64,000 bases of DNA from Ascaris suum (lineage: Eukaryota > Nematoda > Chromadorea > Rhabditida > Ascarididae): positions 1,674,001 to 1,738,000 of the forward strand of contig CM024189.1 in assembly GCA_013433145.1 (NCBI GenBank). The letters run 5' to 3'. Each line of letters opens with the position of its first letter. Position 1 is the stretch's first letter. The notes under the pieces were generated by a model that was given only the letters and a program-made list of their open reading frames with translations, was not told where the DNA came from and did no database searches. Made by a program: the position numbers and the translations under genes. Below, piece by piece: positions 51,601-64,000 of this stretch.

Positions 51601-54600
51601 CCGTCTCGTTAATGGATTATCTTGATAGTGTTAAAGATAACCATAGGTTGTGGATTTTATCCACCAAATTTAGCGTGCTCGTCGAATTGAAACAACCGGG
51701 CAGCTACTATATAAACGCTTAAGCACACGTCGTCTCAATAATGCTCTTTGGGTAAACGTTTATCAGTCGAACGCTTGTACGAAGTAAACCAACAGCAAAC
51801 CGATCTTAGGATAGAGCAACGAGATGGAATTTGCATAGAACATTTGAATGTCAAATGTATATATATTGTTGCATTTGCGCGAATAATGAATGTAGCGGAA
51901 CAAATAGAATAAAGCAAATTTGAAGGATAGTTTTTGAATAAATAAAATAGAAATATTTTTTAATCATTTAATAATAGAGAAATTTCCGAATATTTCATTT
52001 CTAAATTCGAGTATGATTTTGTATGAATCGAATTACTTAAAACTTCATCACTTATTACACTATAAGGTTAGCGAGTATCAGTCAGTTGTTTGTCATTTGA
52101 GAGTATTTTAGTATATCACCTTTGATAGCCGACTTTTATCCTACTGATTATAGGTCCTATAAAATTCTTCATTGGGCATAGATAACCGCTGTGATTACCA
52201 CTAGCCTATATTGCTGGTAATTTATGTTTCACCTGGCTTTTCACGATTGCTATATGTGGTCGTCTTCATATTATCTTACTAGACTTACTATTTTTCAATT
52301 TGTTTTACCTTGCTAATTTCAATTCTAATGCCACCGATCTCCTCGTAAATAAATCACAAATAGGAGCATTCGAATTTTAAAACGAAGAAAGAATGTTGCT
52401 GATTCGAATTTAAACATTTATCCCTTTAAAAAAAAAAACTTTAATAAAACAATTTAAGTTCTCTCCTTTTTTTTTTCTCCCCATATTTGCGGTACATTTT
52501 TCGAGTTTCATAAATTGTAGGTGAAAAAAAAAATGGAAAATTTTAATCGTTTTCGTTTTCTTTTTCATCGAATAATTTTAAACGTGGATATTCATTGTGA
52601 AAATGATCGAACAATCGACGTTATCATCATCCGAAAATAAAGATGATATGCTATTGAATTTCCCATTAAATACCTAACGCTTATCATAGAGCATTTTTTC
52701 ATTTTGTTTTATTTCATAGGTGAAGTTTTTCGTTATCCTAGTGAAAGCATTTCCTCAATCGTTTTGATTTCCCTATGGAGTTTTCACTTCTCGGAAGTCA
52801 TTTCAAGTGTATTTGTTGCGGACTTTTTTTTTTTTTTTTTTAGCTGCCAACTTCAGCAACTCAACGATGAAATTAATGCGAATGTGAACGTTTTCTCGTC
52901 GAATTATTGCTAAAAATATTAAATTGCTATGTCGATATGCATTTTATTTTGTTTTTTTTTTTTTTTTGCATCGATTTGTATAATTTTGCATTTTGATGTA
53001 GAAAAATTTCTGTTATATTTTAAGGCTCTCTTGCATTATTTTATCGTAGTGTTTATTGAAAAGTTTATTTGCGGGAAGAGATTTTGCTTTTGAGATAAGC
53101 GTGAATTTTTTTCAACACCTCTCGATGTTCTTTTATTCAAAACAGCTGTGTACGAAGTTGGTGAGGAAATACTATCGCAGTTGTTGAAAAGCCTCCCTTG
53201 TTAAGTTTTCCTTGGCATTCATAGAATGCTTTCTTCAAATGTCGTAAACCGTCAACGATACGAAATGTCTTTCGATGATAGACCCGATTACGAATATAAG
53301 AGTTTTTATATTAAGCGTGATAGAATCGGTTCCTATTTCCGTCTAAAATCGGTCAAGAATAGTAGAAATGCCTTCATCCCAAAAATACAGGTGACTTTTG
53401 AGAAGTTAAGGGCACCTTAAATACTGGTACTTATTTGTGAGGCGAATGATGCGTATACGGCGTCTTCTTCCTCTGTAATCGCTTTTTTTGCTGCATTGAT
53501 AAGGTTGAATTTGAAACAGTTTGCATACCTGGAATTGTCGGAGGGATTTTTTTGTGAATAGTATGGAGTGGGATGATGATGGCGAGTCATCCGGTAGAAT
53601 AAACGTTGCGTCGTTTAAGTTCGCGCGATTGCCCATAAACCTTTCCATAAGGTGCCTGGAAGTATTGGTTTCGACTGGCTGCACAAGAGAAGCATCAACC
53701 ACCACTTTTCAGTTTTTTTTTTTTCATTGCTAAGACGTTTTACGACAACAATGTGCCCACTTTCTGAATGCGTTTCCGGCATTGGATATGATGATCATTT
53801 TTCTGCACAGATTTTATCTTGTGATCGGTCGGGTAGCACTCAAAACAACTTTTTCCAGGAAGGATTTTTACAGGCGCTTGGTTTTTCTTCCGGTATTTTA
53901 AACTTGCGGGTTCCTAAAGGGAAAGTAACGAATATCGCCTCAGATTTTCAACAATCTTCATTTTATTAATTGCCTCACTTTTTTATTTCCAATGTTCTCT
54001 GTGGTTTTTCATCTACACTAAACGGACTCTGTGTCTCATTTCTTGAAACCCTTTATGGGAGATGCTACCTTCTTTATGGCTTTGGGTTAGGCCTGGAAGT
54101 CATGTTCGGGACAAAGTATCTTCTCAACTATCTTTTATTCTGACAAGGGCATAACCCACTTGGTGGAGTTACGGTGATGTCATGCTTACGTTTCCAGCCC
54201 GCAAACTTTGGTACTTCCTCCGTTAGATCAGATTGCCACAACGCCTTAATAGTTCTTACATCCAGAAAGAGTGGAAGCATGTCCTGTTTGCGGCCAGTTG
54301 ACCTCACCCAACTGTGCCTTCGTTGATATCCTCCTGTTTATGTTCTCCGTGGTTCGTCATGCATTCGCTGCTGTCCCATAAGCAAGCATTTTATAGGGCA
54401 AGTTGCGTACTGCTTTTAATGAAGCATATTTGTTTTGCATATTGTAATAGGAGCATTTTTAGCTAAATGCTTTTGCTCTTGTCGTGTACCTAATGAAGAC
54501 GAATGAGCTAATGTCGTTTTGATTCTTCGATTTGTTTTCCAACTCATATGATCTCATTGTTGCAGCTTTTGCGAGGGAGTAGGTGCCATTGATTAACTCT

Positions 54601-57600
54601 GGAAACAGCCAGAAACCAAAGAAGAGGAAGAACAGTGAGGAGGGAAGGGAAGAGGGGGAACCACAATACCCAGATAACCATTTATTTCTTTTGATCATAT
54701 TTGATAGTTCGAAGTAGTTCCTGACAGTTCAACAATTGAAAAGTTAGAACTCATCGCTAGTACAGAAAGATTTATCACTTATTGGAATTATTGTGGCATT
54801 TATGAGAGAATGTGTTAATGAAGAAAGAGCATACCCGTTGATGCGTCCTGTCGAAATTGCTAGGACGGTAATGTAGATGATCCAAGGTGCTTTCATAGCT
54901 GAATCAAAATTAGACGAATGAATGAGTGAATGAAGTTTTATATCGACATGAGCATACCATAGTTCAAAAACTAACAACAAAAACTAAACTTTTCACCTCA
55001 AATCGAAGCCTCTATTACAACACAGTTTTGAAGTCGTCGCTCTATACAAGCAGAATAATGAAAATGGATGAGAGAATTCCTTAATTTTCTATCTTTTTTA
55101 GGCATTTGTATTCGATATGGGGCGTTTACAATTATCGCTATATGATGAAATTCATCTCTTTTTTTTTCTTCTCACTTTGTTACATACTAAGCTTTCCAAC
55201 TGTTTAAAGATGAGGCGATCAGCGAGAGCTTTTATTGTTCATAAAGAAATAATTGCCACAATTTAATGGATTTAAATGCTGATAGGCAAAAGAGGAAACA
55301 TTGCTAAATATATGAAATATTTGAATACGAAAATGAAACGCATCACATTGAATTTCCTATTTAATTTCAAATATGAGTGGGAATTCAATTTCGGCTGCTT
55401 TAAGAAGCACTAAATTTCTTTCAAAAGAACGAGCTAAAATGAATGAAATAGCAATACTTTCATTTTCATCTTTAAAGCAATTTTTTGATGCTCTATAAGT
55501 TTCATATTTTTGTGCAGACGCTTTTCATTGGCAATCGCAAAAGCGAAAATATTAAAGAGTTAATTGTATTGAAACGTAATGCAAACGAAAAGTAGACGTG
55601 AAATGGAAAGTTTCGTTAATAGCAAATTGAAATGAATGAATTGATGAATTGTGATATCGGAAAACTCATAAGACCGGAAAATAGACCGTTTTATAATTGA
55701 TAACAGTGAGTTGCTTTGAAGGGAATTTTTTAATTAATTTCTTAGAAATTTTTTTTTTCTTTTGGTAAAAACTTTGAAATTTCTTACAAAGCCTCGTTTA
55801 AGGCTCTATTTTTTTTTATTCTTTCATTTTTCCGCCCTTCCTCTATGCGAACTTTTTTCATACTTTTCAAGCGCATATGAAGTTAGAGATGGAATTTCAA
55901 AGCGATTAAGCCAAAGACGAGTTAACGGCAGCTAATTAGGTCATTCTAGCCATTGACGAGCGATCTGACTTTAAAAAAAAAAAAAAGAAAAAGTGTTCTT
56001 TGAAACGTTACGTTGCAAAAAGCTGTTTCAGGATCTGAAAATCAATTTGTAGAATTAACGGATCGTTTTTGAGGATACAATTGTAGTTCTTTTAACCCGT
56101 AGGCGATTCGTCAAATTTTCTGTATTCTTTGTTTGTACTCTCGATATGCTTCTCACTGCTTATGAGATGGAAAGTGAAGTTTTATATCAGACGCATTACA
56201 TAAGAGCGTTAAGGAAGCATTACTGCTTTGAAAGTAAGCTTGCTTGTTTGAAGGCATGAACACGGCTGCTATTGATTGAGCTGGTTACAGTTATGTTACA
56301 GGTGGAGGTTACAGTTGTGGATGAGGGGGGGGGGGGGGTGATCGCTAAAGACAAATTGGAAGGTATAGCATATGATTGCTTCTAACGGAATCGGAATTGG
56401 CAGATTTATATATCTGCTTTACTTAACTGAACATCGCATATTAATCAGATTATAAGAGAAAAGTGCGATGCTTGGACGCACTCGATTATGATGTGGTGTT
56501 TATGCTTGGAGAATTGAGTGGTATTGGTGTCATCTGCGCATAATGAACAATACCGAATGTTTATAATCTTTAAAGCAATTGGTACGAACCCTTGAAGGAA
56601 GCATATCGATGTAAATGATACGAAGTTTTATGGTATTGCTACGGTATGAAAGGAATGGGATTGTTTTAGTGCTTTCTGTTTTGAGTTTCAAAGTGATGAT
56701 TGATGCATATTTTAGCGAAATATCGAAGTATATTTCTTATATCTAACAATCACATTTGCATAAATATAAATAGCCGAGAAAGCGTTTTTATTCGGAAATG
56801 AATTTGTATAGAATTTCGCTATTAAATGTTAGTATCTTCTTATAGTGGATGGAAAACATTATTAACCAATTTAGTTTTGCAACTAAGTAAACGTAGATTT
56901 GACTAAAATATGCTATTTAAATACGCAAAATTTTTTGGCTTGATAGGAAAATGAATAATCGAATCGGATGAACGCTTATTCACTTTGCGCATGGATAAAT
57001 TTGCATGCACATTAAAAAAACGCTCTTACCGATAATTCTGCTTGTTAAAAGGTAATAAGAAAAGTAAGTTTATTCGAGATTTCGGTAAGCAGCAAACTCG
57101 TAGATTCCATAGAAATTATTTATTTTTTCCTATACATTTTTAGCTTCCTTCCGTATCGCTTTCCCGCTTGTGCAAAAGCGTAATGATCACATCTCCATGA
57201 GTGTGAAAATTTCTTTCCTCAATCACAATCATAGAGTGGTGATTTCGAAATGGACGATGCAATTTAATTTCAAGACGATAGCCTTACGATTAATGTCGAT
57301 CGCATTTCCAACGGAGGCAAAAAAGTAACAGCTAAAATTGTAGTGATGTTTGATGTGAAAGGGGTAACATTCAGATCTGTCTATTTAGTACGTTCATTAA
57401 TTTAATGATTCGTTTGAGAGGAGGGAAAATTTGCGAATGCGATGAGGTTGTGTTACAATTCGTCCTTAGTTGGACAGTTAGATCGAATTTCAGTACTTAT
57501 CGTGTAGACACATTTATAGTCGTCTACTTGGCTTTTATTGAATTTCTGATGTGATTAGCACTATCAACTTTTTTGTCAAATCTATCGCAAGTCATAAGTA

Positions 57601-60420
57601 TATCCGGGATATTTTTCGAGAAATATGTGGTCATTCTGAAGTTCGGCAGCTGAACGCGCTTGTTGTGTCTCGGCGTTTGCAATGAAGGATCGCTTGTTTC
57701 GTTTTGAAGTTTTCTGGGATTTTTCAACGGTCCATTAGCTTTCACATATTCAGCCTGTCTAATAGTGATTATAAAAAAAGAATTTGTGCAGAAATTCTGC
57801 CGCTTATAAGGTAGGTGCAGAATTTATGATGGCATAGAATTTCTATATCTAATTTCAGGCGGCTATTAGTACAGCAAGATTAAAAACAAAACACCTCACC
57901 GCGGATTTGTACAGCCACTTTATAACGCTGCAAAAGAAACGATTATGTATTCTTTCACTTTTAAAAGAATGTAATGAATTGAAGTACAAAAAGCGGATAT
58001 AATATTTGTTTCATACTTTGATAATAATCTCATGGAATGATCGTTGGTGCGCCTGCTTGCCCCTGATACTTCAAAAAGTATGAGTAAATGAGGATCGAAT
58101 TTGTTTTCAGGCTTTTTTTTAAAGCAAACAAACTTCATTTTCAGAAGGTCTTTGGCCAAAAAAAAGGTGCAGTCCTTTGAGAAAGAAAAAAAAAATGCTG
58201 CCTCATTCGTTTTTGTGTTATCTTTTCGGTCTTCTTTGCATGAATTTATGAGATTAAAGTATTATGAGGATTATTCGAATGGGAAACTTCGTTCTATGAA
58301 TTTCGGGAAGATTTTCATAATAGAGAATTTATTTATTTGTTAGCAGTTAATCATTTGAATAAATAGTTAAATGCATTTTTTTAAAAAAAATTTAAATAAG
58401 AAAACATCAGAAAACAATACGGCATATTGTTATATAAGAAAAAATATTAACGATAATATGGTGATTTTAATTGAGAGATGCAAAACAATAGATTTATCGA
58501 ATTATTGAATAAATAAAGTTTTGAATTTAACATCATATATTAAATAATATAGCTAAGAAAAGCGATGTGAATACAATGAAGCGATATGACGAACGAATTG
58601 CGCGCAACATTTTCGTAAATGAGTTGAGCTTATGAATCGTATAGCTTTATGGACACGCCCTTTATAATATTGCAACTACGCCCATGCTATTTGAGTGCTT
58701 ATATAGTGTCATTTGTATATGTTATATTCAATGATAAATTTACATATATCTATGAGTGATACTGTTTAGAGAAAAGAAATTTTCCAACAACATTTAGGAT
58801 GAGTTCGTATTGAATTCGGCCCGATCGAGGATGAGTTAAGGTTTATTATGTGATTACGTAGAGATCCGTTAGACTGGGATCTCGCATTTGGTCAGGAGAC
58901 CTGCATCGAAATGGTACTGGAATTGGAATCAGGTTTAACACATACCGATATGGCCTAGAGTAGGTGCAGTCCAGTTACGTATCAAGAGCGGAACTGCTTC
59001 GATTCGTTAAACATGATCGTTCATTAGGTAATAGCGATTCCTGTGGAGCTATACTCATTCGTTGCCCTAAAATGTTTTTGGAATTGAGTTTTGCAGTCAC
59101 TCCCTTCGTAAAAGTTTATTCTCATTGAGTGCTTTAAATGCAGCATTTATTCGATACTTTCAAGACTGTTGTCAAGCATTGATATTTTATAGATCGGCAA
59201 TGTTTGCGTGAAATTTAATAGTGCATTAAAAACTCAATCATCATAGTAAATGTTGAGTTGAGTGATGCGATGCTAATGTAATAATTCACGTAAAAATGAA
59301 TAAAAAATGAACGAAGTTTTTGAAATTTTTTTCGTTGAGGACATTGTACAATTTGAACGCATTTTGCATTAGGTAGTGAAGATGGTTTATGGCTTTGTTT
59401 TGAACTCTTCGCAGTGATTGCATACGTCAATGCGTTCTATGACCACCAAGAGGACAATAGCTATTGAATGAAAAGTAGTAATGCAATGCTATAAGTGAAT
59501 GCTGATTGCTTGTAGGTGCTTGTTCTCTCCAAAAGAATACAAGTTGCAAAGACATGCAAGGCATATAAACGTTTTGTTTGCGTGCGTCATTTTCTTCCTT
59601 TATAGTCGACTTCCGGTGCTAAACATATATACAATAAATTTGTAGTTGATAGCTAATATAAGTTCGAATATAGACATAAAAGCTAGACTTCTAAAAATTG
59701 CCATCGCTAAATTGATATGAAAGCAATAATATTGAAATTGAATCGAATAAAGTTGTAATGGAAGTTGCGGGAAACCTATCGCTTGTCATATTTCGACCAA
59801 CATTGCGTATAGAACTCATGGAGGCGTCTCAATTAATGCATAAGCTAGATGCGTTTATAAGTTTTTGCACTCTATTCAAATCACGAAGTTTGGCAAATAT
59901 AAGAAAAAATTTCATGTCATATTTCATGACTACAGTTTATTATTTAATGCTTTATTTCAAGTGAAATTGCACGTAATTCCAAAGATTTATAAGGGACAGA
60001 GAGGGATTTCAAAATCGTCCATCAATAATTTTCAGTTCAAGAGTAATAAGTGCTAAGAAATGATTTGAGGCTAGTGATTCATGAAAGAAACTCATTGCTG
60101 AAGTATAGTTTTTTGAAATAGATCAGCATTTCGTTTCCTGATCGGATTCAATATTTTGGCTTGGTTAGTGCGAGTTTTTCTCTTGGCTATTTTAGCAGTT
60201 CATTTTTATGATCAGCTGCCATTATTTTGTGGTGATTATGCAGAACTTGAGCATCTAATTCTATGTGTTTAAAGATGCCATTTAGACGACTTATAGCGAC
60301 AGCGTTGTGGTATAGAAGGAGATGTTGAGATGCAGTACAATAAAACAGGAATGAGTTCTTGCCTTCTTCGTGGTTTTGCAAGTTTGCTTCACAAAAATGC
60401 ATCGTAGTGACGTCTTGTCT

Positions 60421-60452
60421 GTATGTATGTGTGTGTCTGTCTGTCTGTCTGC
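60421..60452. repeat. Short GTAT/CTGT microsatellite
   Basis: Tandem gtat, gtgt and ctgt tetranucleotides over about 30 bp. It sits within a 132-codon minus-strand frame (60187-60585), where it encodes the RQTDRHTHT stretch. Confidence 0.85.
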
Positions 60453-60704
60453 CTACTGGTTTCGAATCGAAAGCCATCAAATTAGGGTACCGAAATTTGG
60501 CCGATATTATGTGCGTCACACGATCTCTTATTTCATGTTGATCCATAAAATTATCCTTGCAATGCAGATTTGTGCGGGTGGTCAAGCCAGTTAAATTATC
60601 TATGCATTATCCTACGTATCCCACTTTTTCTGGTAGAAAACGATTTTCGGTAGACGTGAAGCAGAAGCCCGTATTGTGTCAGTTGCACTGGCATGCTTTT
60701 CTAC

Positions 60705-60854
60705 TTGTTCATAATTGATGCATTGTATCGGTTGATGATTTGATCCGCTTTTTTTCCGGTAAAGCCGATGCAACAGAAGAACATTTTTTTCCTTGCATCG
60801 ATCACAGTGCCAATTGTCCGAAGTAATTTCCACCAATGGTTCGCAAAGACAGAT
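60705..60854 (-). CDS. Candidate exon with the second half of a PHD finger
   Basis: The minus-strand frame reads LCEPLVEITSDNWHCDRC, which fits the C-terminal part of PHD zinc fingers: a cysteine, then a PL..I segment, then W.C..C. PHD fingers bind histone tails in chromatin proteins. A ttaaaatag acceptor precedes it and an in-phase gtagaa donor can close it after NYEQ, giving 50 codons. The first half of the finger should lie on an upstream exon (beyond 60860) that I did not find, so the call rests on one half-motif. Confidence 0.28.
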
Positions 60855-61712
60855 CTATTTTAATTGTCGAATTCCATTCATATTTGCTTTGAATTTATTG
60901 CGGAGGTATCGGTGAGGCTAGGCGTTTGCTGCTGTTTATGCAATAATGTACAGCCAATTCTGTCTGTCTGATGAAAGCTGTAGAGGTTTGTTTTTACATT
61001 TTTACCTAACCAAGTCATTTGTCATAGAAGTGCTGCTGATAGTTTCTTTTTTTTTTTTACGAAATACACTGAGAGGTGACTCTGAGATATTTTCAACAAA
61101 ATGCTCTTGTCTATTATTTCGGCACTTATTACTGCTATATAATTCAGAATTGAGTTCATTTCTGTTGTTTCACTAAGTTCGACCTTTAGAATTAATTTCT
61201 GCTTGAGGATTTCCTCAATTTTTAAGTTGATATTTTAACTCGTTTTATCACCATTGAAAAGAGCTAAAAAGTTTGATTTTATCTTCATTCTCCTTGTTTA
61301 TTGGACGGGTTTCCGTTGTATTATAATAGCAAAAGTTTTTCACTTCGATGATCTCGTATTTCGCAGAGCATTTTCCTTACCTTTACGCTATTTAGAGAAT
61401 GATATGCTATAATGTAGTTATTTATTCGTTTTAATCGAGTATTGTTACGCTACTGATACGTATATATTAAAATCTCTTCCACTTAGGCAAATATTACCAA
61501 AGATTTATTTTAGTTTTTTTTTTTCTGATTTTACACTCATTGAAATGCGTTGTTTTTGGTCATACCCATAAAGAGAGTATCGTAAAATTCCGTACTTTCT
61601 TGTATTTACTTTTTTTTTCCCACGTCTTTTCGATAAAGACATATCATGTAAAAATCTAGGCCTAATTACTCAGCAACCATTAGCGTTTATTTGCATAGTT
61701 ATGTCTAATTTA

Positions 61713-61715
<3 letters not shown>

Positions 61716-61807
<92 letters not shown>
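61716..61807. repeat. (AT)n microsatellite, about 46 units
   Basis: A perfect alternating tract of about 92 bp, about 0.6 kb upstream of the SEC61B start codon. Confidence 0.98.
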
Positions 61808-61810
<3 letters not shown>

Positions 61811-62319
61811 CTTGTTTTGCTTTTATTGTTAGTGTCGTGAATCTGTTTGCTCGTAATTCTGCTCGACGATAATAATTGTAGTCAAGCAATCAAGAATTCG
61901 TCGGAGTTGTTATATTTGAGTTTCATTGTGATACTCTTTTCGAATGAGTTCGTTGTCGATGCATAGTCGGTTGCTTTGTTGTCCCAATGGAAATGATGAG
62001 ATATTAGTGTGAAGCTTTTTTTTTTAAAATATATTGAGTAATTTCTGATCTAATTTTAGGAATACGTTTTCCTTTTTTCATAAAATTGTTCGTATTTTAT
62101 AGGCGCAGCATTAGAGTGCATTTCTTCGAATACTATTGAAATACCTATTTAAAAAATTTTTCTCATTAAAACGTTTCTCTTTTCCAATTTTTTTTTTTTT
62201 ATTGTCGACAGATTGCACTATTGCTATTCTATTTATTTCCTTACATTTATTTCCACACAATACTTCGTGGGTGGTCGTTGTTGTTTTTTTTTAACGAAAG
62301 TAATTTTTTTTTGAAGGAA

Positions 62320-62333
62320 ATATTTTCTTTTAG
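62320..62333 (+). promoter_or_regulatory. Possible trans-splice acceptor upstream of SEC61B
   Basis: The sequence tattttcttttag ends 50 bp before the SEC61B ATG, with no in-frame coding before it. In nematodes such a pyrimidine/AG site close to a start codon often receives a spliced leader. It could equally be the acceptor of an intron in the 5' untranslated region. Confidence 0.35.
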
Positions 62334-62383
62334 TGTAGCTTGATTGGACTATCGTTCATTGAATCCGCAAGTAGTGATTCGTG

Positions 62384-64000
62384 ATGTCAGACACAGGACG
62401 TAGCCCCGGACGCGCAACTCGTACTGGAACTGCTGGTACTGCGGTGCGTCAGCGTCGTGGCGGAACCACTTCTTCAGGTATAGCTCACTTTGGCCTCTCA
62501 TAATGACGGCTATTTACAAAACTTTCAGATTCTCCGTCCATCCTGATACTTCAAAATTTGATTTGAATTAACAAAACGTTGATGAAGTTCCACACATCGT
62601 TTTTTGCTCAAATTTGGGTATTTTTTTGCTCCAGCACGTTCTCGATTTGCTATTTCCAACATAAGCCCAGGCTTGCTAGGTGGTGGATAGTGGTGTTTTG
62701 TTTCTGGCATAATTTGAGATATTTTCAACTCACAAATGTCGTTGGATAAACGGCGCCGATGTCGAGGACGTTTAGAACATTCCCGTCATATTTGTTTTCA
62801 TGAAATTCTTGGCCTAAATCATGACAATCTATCTGTGGGATAATATTAATGATAGAAACGAACAGGGATGAGCGAAAATAATGAAACCTTTATTTCCGAG
62901 TAGTCATTTCTTTTCTTAATTTGTGTCTTTTATGTTGATGCAATATTCATTTTATTTTTACGGCGAAAATATTTCAGAAATTTTTCAGTCGAGTTTTTAT
63001 ACGTTAAGTGTCCCAATCATTACAAGTTTTCAGCAGTAGTGATATTCCTATAGGATTTTGTGAAACGCTAACCGCAATCCACAAAAAAAACAAATGGGAG
63101 ACTTTGAAATTGCTCCGAGAGAAACTACCTCATAGGTGGGGTTTTTGTTCTTTCGATGATTCTCTTAACATTGGCGCTGTTCTTTAGTCGGTTTGAAATG
63201 TTGACATATATCAGTGTCATTAATTAATGTTTTCATTCAGGACCGTCGATCACATAAGAAATTCATCATACGAAGCGTCACAAGAATTACACACGAGCGT
63301 TAATAAATAACTAACTGCCTGTTAGATGGGTACAGGGATGTGAGAGAGGGGGAGTAGGGTCAGGCAAATATTAAGCAAGAAAAACTCATCCATTTGTTGC
63401 AATGGAATCTGTTTTCACCAACATTCTTGAAAAAGTTTGATTTTTGCAAAATCCTTTGAGTAAGCAGATCACTCTCACGTAGCCATAAAGAGGCCCACAT
63501 TCGTAGTCAATACTGTCTTGCACTGAGAGATTCGTAGAGCAGCTTACTTTGATTTATCGCAGATAGGTTAGTTGACGTAATATTGTGAGCAAATAGCAGG
63601 TAATTGGCATATTGGCTACTCGATAGCCAGAACGAGTACTAGAGGTTTCTGGTGTTATAGGTTGTTTACCTGATAGTTTCATCTTTCAAGTTTTAAGGCA
63701 TTATGCAGCAGTTTTTTGCTCTCGGTCACATTATTTCGTCATTCATTGTAAGGTGCATAAAATGTCAAAATTTGCATTTTCCTTTCCGATGACCATTATT
63801 TACCCCGACATTTCGTTTTGAGGTTATATTTACTGTATTAAAATTAGTTAATCACCATTATCACTATCGAGTATACATCTATAGTGTTTTAGGTGCTGCA
63901 CGGGCGGCACGTTCCGGCGGCGTGAATAACGGTGGTTTATGGCGTTTCTACACCGAAGATGCAACGGGATTAAAGATCGGACCAGTGCCAGTATTGGTGA
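62384..64000 (+). CDS. SEC61B: Sec61 subunit beta, first exon and part of second (runs off window)
   Basis: Small tail-anchored subunit of the Sec61 translocon in the endoplasmic reticulum membrane. Exon 1, 62384-62477, starts [18 protein letters not shown] and has the Ser/Thr/Arg/Gly-rich disordered head typical of the family, including [11 protein letters not shown]. It ends in phase 1 at a gtatag donor. Exon 2 starts at 63893 after a gtgttttag acceptor, reads [14 protein letters not shown] and then the hallmark [21 protein letters not shown]. The window ends just before the transmembrane helix, so the last 25 or so residues are missing. The wording [11 protein letters not shown] is the same as I recall for nematode homologues. 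The 1415-bp intron (62478-63892) shows no gene. Confidence 0.96.

Larger units (their letters stand above)
48300..60600. other. AT-rich block with no firmly supported gene
   Basis: Isolated exon-like pieces occur. Examples are minus 53675-53529 (ends at a gtatgc donor after LRQFQ, preceded by a tcttgtgcag acceptor), plus 53226-53396 (ends at a gtgact donor) and minus 54896-54835 (signal-peptide-like). I cannot chain them into a gene or name a family. Homopolymer runs are frequent, including a G run near 56326-56338. Confidence 0.45.

Noticed and set aside
60187..60585. 132-codon minus-strand frame
   Set aside because: Part of it is a translated tetranucleotide microsatellite and the rest has no recognisable domain or splice chain.

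Overview
The window reads as nuclear DNA of an invertebrate animal. It is AT-rich, with long (AT)n arrays, many A and T runs, and a few conserved eukaryotic genes cut into short exons by introns of roughly 90 bp to 1.5 kb. Nothing bacterial is present. A nematode is my best guess, from the Sec61-beta sequence, a possible trans-splice acceptor and compact exons. The splice sites are weakly conserved, so another invertebrate group cannot be excluded.

Three genes are firm. (1) An alpha-tubulin gene on the + strand at about 28.0-33.8 kb has nine internal or terminal exons in phase from residue 2 to the stop, after a probable ATG-only first exon. (2) A class II histone deacetylase, closest to the HDAC6/HDAC10 type, lies on the - strand at about 46.4 to 36.2 kb. 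It keeps the HH dyad, all three zinc ligands and the catalytic tyrosine. Its 5' end is not found, one short loop between two exons is missing, and it continues C-terminally into sequence I do not recognise. (3) SEC61B starts at 62384 on the + strand and runs off the right edge.

Layout: 1-16.6 kb holds no gene I can support. 16.6-18.3 kb is a GC-rich coding minisatellite that I read as a - strand secreted proline-rich protein, with a + strand glycine-rich alternative. 18.3-28 kb has no supported gene. 28-46.4 kb is the convergent alpha-tubulin/deacetylase pair. 45.1-47.6 kb carries disrupted coding remnants, including two diverged copies of one unknown sequence, around the first visible deacetylase exon. 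48.3-62.3 kb is mostly non-coding, with one PHD-like exon candidate. The last part is SEC61B.

The most interesting feature is the pairing of an alpha-tubulin gene with an HDAC6-type gene, tail to tail. HDAC6 is known in other animals to remove acetyl groups from lysine 40 of alpha-tubulin. In this tubulin the lysine-40 loop is rewritten, and it sits beside two in-phase alternative splice donors. No complete new system is demonstrated; the functional link is inference.
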